8,293 nt of DNA, taken from positions 1 through 8,293 of the forward strand of contig CAJBLW010000315.1 in assembly GCA_903953985.1 (NCBI GenBank), read 5' to 3'. Origin of the DNA: an uncultured Burkholderiales bacterium. GTDB taxonomy: Bacteria; Pseudomonadota; Gammaproteobacteria; Burkholderiales; Burkholderiaceae_C. The position numbers and the translations under genes were made by a program. Under the pieces are notes generated by a model. That model was not told the DNA's origin and did not search any database. It worked only from the letters and a program-made list of their open reading frames with translations. This document shows positions 6,410 to 8,293 of this stretch, piece by piece (within the stretch, counting starts at the first letter, position 1; each line of letters begins with the position of its first letter).

Positions 6410-8131
6410 ATGACCACACCCACACCCAAACGCACTTTCACGCCCCCTGAAAAACTTACCTCCGCGCGCATCGTTGAGGGGATGGACCGCACGCCCCACC
6501 GGGCCTTTTTGCGCGCCGTAGGCATGTCGGATGAAGACTTTGGCAAACCCATGGTGGGCATTGTCAGCCAGCATGGCGAGAACACACCCTGCTCGATGTC
6601 CTTGGGGCCGCAGGCCGATGCGGCACGCCTGGGTGTGGCGGCAGGGCAGGGCATTTCAGTGCCGTTCACCACCATTTCTGTCTCGGATGGTGTGTCCATG
6701 AACCACGCGGGCATGCGCATGAGCCTGGTGTCCAGGGAGATCATCGCCGACTCCATTGAGGCGGTGATCACCGCCCATGCTTACGACGGCTTGCTGGGCT
6801 TTGCTGGTTGCGACAAAACCCTGCCGGGTGTGTTGATGGCCATGGCCAGGCTCAATTGCCCCAGTGTTTTTGTCTATGGTGGCGCCATGTTGCCCGGTCA
6901 GTGGCGCGGGAAAGACGTGACCATTCTCACAGCCTATGAGGGAGTGGGCTCGGTGCTGGCGGGTCAGATGAGTGAGCAAGACCTGCACGAGCTCGAGCGC
7001 GCTTGCTCGCCCACGGTGGGTTCATGTCCTGGCCAGTTCACGGCCAACACCATGGCCATGGTGGCCGAAACCCTGGGTCTGGCTTTGCCGGGTTCGGCCA
7101 TGATGCCTGCGGTGTACAGCGAGCGACTGGCTCTGGCGCGTGCAGCGGGGCGGCGCATCACTGAGATCATTCGTGAAGGCGGCCCCTTGCCGCGCGACCT
7201 GATTACCCGCAAGTCCCTTGAAAACGCTTGTGCTGCTGTGGCCGCCACGGGGGGGTCCACCAATGCGGGCCTTCATTTGCCGGCCATCGCACACGAAGTC
7301 GGCATCTCTTTCACTTTGGACGATGTGGCGGCCGTGTTTGCCCGCACCCCCTTGATAGCCGATCTGCAACCCGGGGGGCGGTTTTTGGCGGTGGATTTGC
7401 ATCGGGTTGGCGGCGTCCGCTCGGTGTTGAAGTCCTTGCTGGAAGGCGGGCACTTGCATGGCGATGCCCTGACCTTGTCAGGACGCACTTTGACCGAGGA
7501 TTTGGCCGATGTCCCTCTGCCGGACGGACAAGTGGTTCGGCAGGTGGCGCAGGCCATCAGTCCCACGGGCGGTGTGGTGGTGCTCAAAGGCAATCTGGCA
7601 CCCGAAGGCGCATTGATCAAAGTGGCGGGCTTGAAGTCTTTGGTGTTTGAAGGCCCGGCGCGCGTCTTTGAGAACGAGGAGGAATGCTTCGAGGCGGTCA
7701 CGCAACAAACTTATGCTGCAGGAGATGTGCTGGTGATCCGCAATGAAGGACCCAAAGGTGGCCCGGGCATGCGTGAGATGTTGGGCGTGACGGCGTTGGT
7801 TTACGGGCAGGGCATGGGCGAAAAAGTTGCCCTGTTGACCGATGGCCGATTTTCCGGCGCGACCCGAGGCATGATGGTGGGCTATATCGGGCCAGAAGCG
7901 GCAGACAATGGTCCAATTGCATGGCTTGAAGACGGGGATCGCATCCGACTCGATGCCAATACAGGCACGCTCGATGTGCTATTGAGTCCGGAGGTTTTGG
8001 CAGCGCGTGCACAGGCTGCTGCGGTTCGGCCAAGACCACGGCTGTCGGGTGTTCTTGAAAAATACGCCAAGCTGGTTTCGGCTGCCCGTCTTGGGGCGGT
8101 GACGCACAGTGGTCCGGATCCGGTGAATTGA
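6410..8131 (+). CDS. IlvD/Edd-family dehydratase (dihydroxy-acid dehydratase-like)
   Basis: This 573-aa iron-sulfur dehydratase removes water from a 2,3-dihydroxy acid or an aldonate to give a 2-oxo acid. The three cysteines expected for a [2Fe-2S] cluster are present: C61 in TPCS, C134 in GCDK and C206 in GSCPG. The carbamylatable Lys is K136. VSDG is at 92-95, GGSTNA at 281-286, EGPKGGPGM with the Mg-ligand Glu at 446-454, and DGRFSG with the catalytic Ser482 at 478-483. The length fits IlvD (about 555-616). The N-terminal motif departs from biosynthetic IlvD: where W-(N/S)-E-x-TPCN is usual, it reads H-G-E-N-TPCS, and the GH-x-GM segment reads N-H-A-G-M. Automated pipelines may well name it ilvD. 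These changes and the catabolic neighbours suggest a paralogue acting on a sugar acid or similar substrate rather than valine/isoleucine synthesis. The ATG at 6410 has only a weak GGA upstream, and co-transcription with the SDR is likely. Confidence 0.92.
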   Translation: MTTPTPKRTFTPPEKLTSARIVEGMDRTPHRAFLRAVGMSDEDFGKPMVGIVSQHGENTPCSMSLGPQADAARLGVAAGQGISVPFTTISVSDGVSMNHAGMRMSLVSREIIADSIEAVITAHAYDGLLGFAGCDKTLPGVLMAMARLNCPSVFVYGGAMLPGQWRGKDVTILTAYEGVGSVLAGQMSEQDLHELERACSPTVGSCPGQFTANTMAMVAETLGLALPGSAMMPAVYSERLALARAAGRRITEIIREGGPLPRDLITRKSLENACAAVAATGGSTNAGLHLPAIAHEVGISFTLDDVAAVFARTPLIADLQPGGRFLAVDLHRVGGVRSVLKSLLEGGHLHGDALTLSGRTLTEDLADVPLPDGQVVRQVAQAISPTGGVVVLKGNLAPEGALIKVAGLKSLVFEGPARVFENEEECFEAVTQQTYAAGDVLVIRNEGPKGGPGMREMLGVTALVYGQGMGEKVALLTDGRFSGATRGMMVGYIGPEAADNGPIAWLEDGDRIRLDANTGTLDVLLSPEVLAARAQAAAVRPRPRLSGVLEKYAKLVSAARLGAVTHSGPDPVN

Positions 8132-8293
8132 TTTTTCAAGTGTGATGTGAGATTTCGTTCTAAAATGCGAACGGTCGTGCTTTTTTGGGTAATGTGCGGT
8201 ACCTGTTTAACGGTTTTGATGCACAATTGACGTTTACGTAACGTCAACGACATCCGGCGTTCAAGGTGCTTGGGTTTTGATATCAATGGAGAA
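8132..8293 (+). other. Intergenic leader region at the right edge, probably upstream of a gene outside the window
   Basis: I see no coding region here. It is more AT-rich than its surroundings. It contains a TAAAAT (8161-8166) that could serve as a -10 but has no good -35 at 16-18 bp, the 21-bp inverted repeat described separately, and GGAGA at 8288-8292. The last looks like a Shine-Dalgarno site for a plus-strand gene starting just past the end. An ATG at 8286 overlaps it, but a start there would have no ribosome site of its own. No hairpin followed by a T-run was found after the dehydratase stop. Confidence 0.45.
8227..8247. promoter_or_regulatory. 21-bp perfect inverted repeat, candidate operator for a gene right of the window
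   Basis: The arms TTGACGTT (8227-8234) and AACGTCAA (8240-8247) are perfect reverse complements around a 5-bp spacer, TACGT. ACGT therefore occurs three times in 15 bp. The repeat sits about 40 bp before the right edge, in non-coding DNA ahead of a probable start. Its ACGT-rich form resembles, from memory, operators of MerR-family LiuR-type regulators of branched-chain amino acid and acyl-CoA catabolism in proteobacteria. That link is only a suggestion. It is unlikely to be a terminator because no T-run follows. Confidence 0.55.

Noticed and set aside
7022..7459. Several open frames of 100-145 codons antisense to, or out of frame with, the dehydratase.
   Set aside because: All lie inside a gene with intact catalytic motifs along its whole length. 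None has a ribosome site or family signature.
8114..8139. Possible terminator: palindrome CCGGATCCGG followed by ATTTTTC around the dehydratase stop.
   Set aside because: The palindrome has no loop, lies before the stop codon, and is separated from a T-run of only five bases. It does not form a credible intrinsic terminator.

Overview
The window looks like a chromosomal stretch of a Burkholderiales beta-proteobacterium, probably Comamonadaceae-like. This is inferred from the moderately high GC, the codon style and the gene families, not from a marker gene. It holds eight protein genes or gene parts and no RNA gene, insertion sequence, CRISPR array or prophage sign.

Layout. (1) At the left edge, on the plus strand, is the C-terminal part of a MscS-family mechanosensitive channel (2-739). 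(2) Converging on it is a five-gene minus-strand operon (5210 down to 755). Its order is TRAP substrate-binding protein (dctP-like), class II aldolase/adducin-family protein, TRAP small permease (dctQ-like), TRAP large permease (dctM-like) and a beta-hydroxyacid dehydrogenase. Two junctions are 4-bp ATGA stop/start overlaps. (3) A divergent intergenic region (5211-5356) separates that operon from a plus-strand pair: a DenD-like NAD-dependent SDR (5357-6379) and an IlvD/Edd-family [2Fe-2S] dehydratase (6410-8131). (4) The right edge (8132-8293) is a non-coding leader with a 21-bp inverted repeat. It ends in a Shine-Dalgarno-like GGAGA, apparently for a gene just outside the window.

How it may work. 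The seven genes from 755 to 8131 read as one divergently transcribed catabolic locus for a small polyhydroxy or hydroxy carboxylic acid. A TRAP system imports the acid. A DenD-like SDR and a beta-hydroxyacid dehydrogenase do the redox steps, an IlvD/Edd enzyme dehydrates, and a metal-dependent class II aldolase-fold enzyme cleaves or decarboxylates. The set resembles the DUF1537 (OtnK) tetronate loci, which also combine DenD, class II aldolase and beta-HAD genes and are often linked to transporters. Here, however, the kinase and the OtnI isomerase are absent, and a dehydratase is present instead. The aldolase-like protein also appears to lack the usual phosphate-site asparagine and catalytic glutamate, which fits a route with non-phosphorylated intermediates. 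This is a hypothesis. The most notable non-coding signal is two pairs of GTCAAA direct repeats, 9 bp apart within each pair and exactly 63 bp between pairs, in the divergent promoter region.
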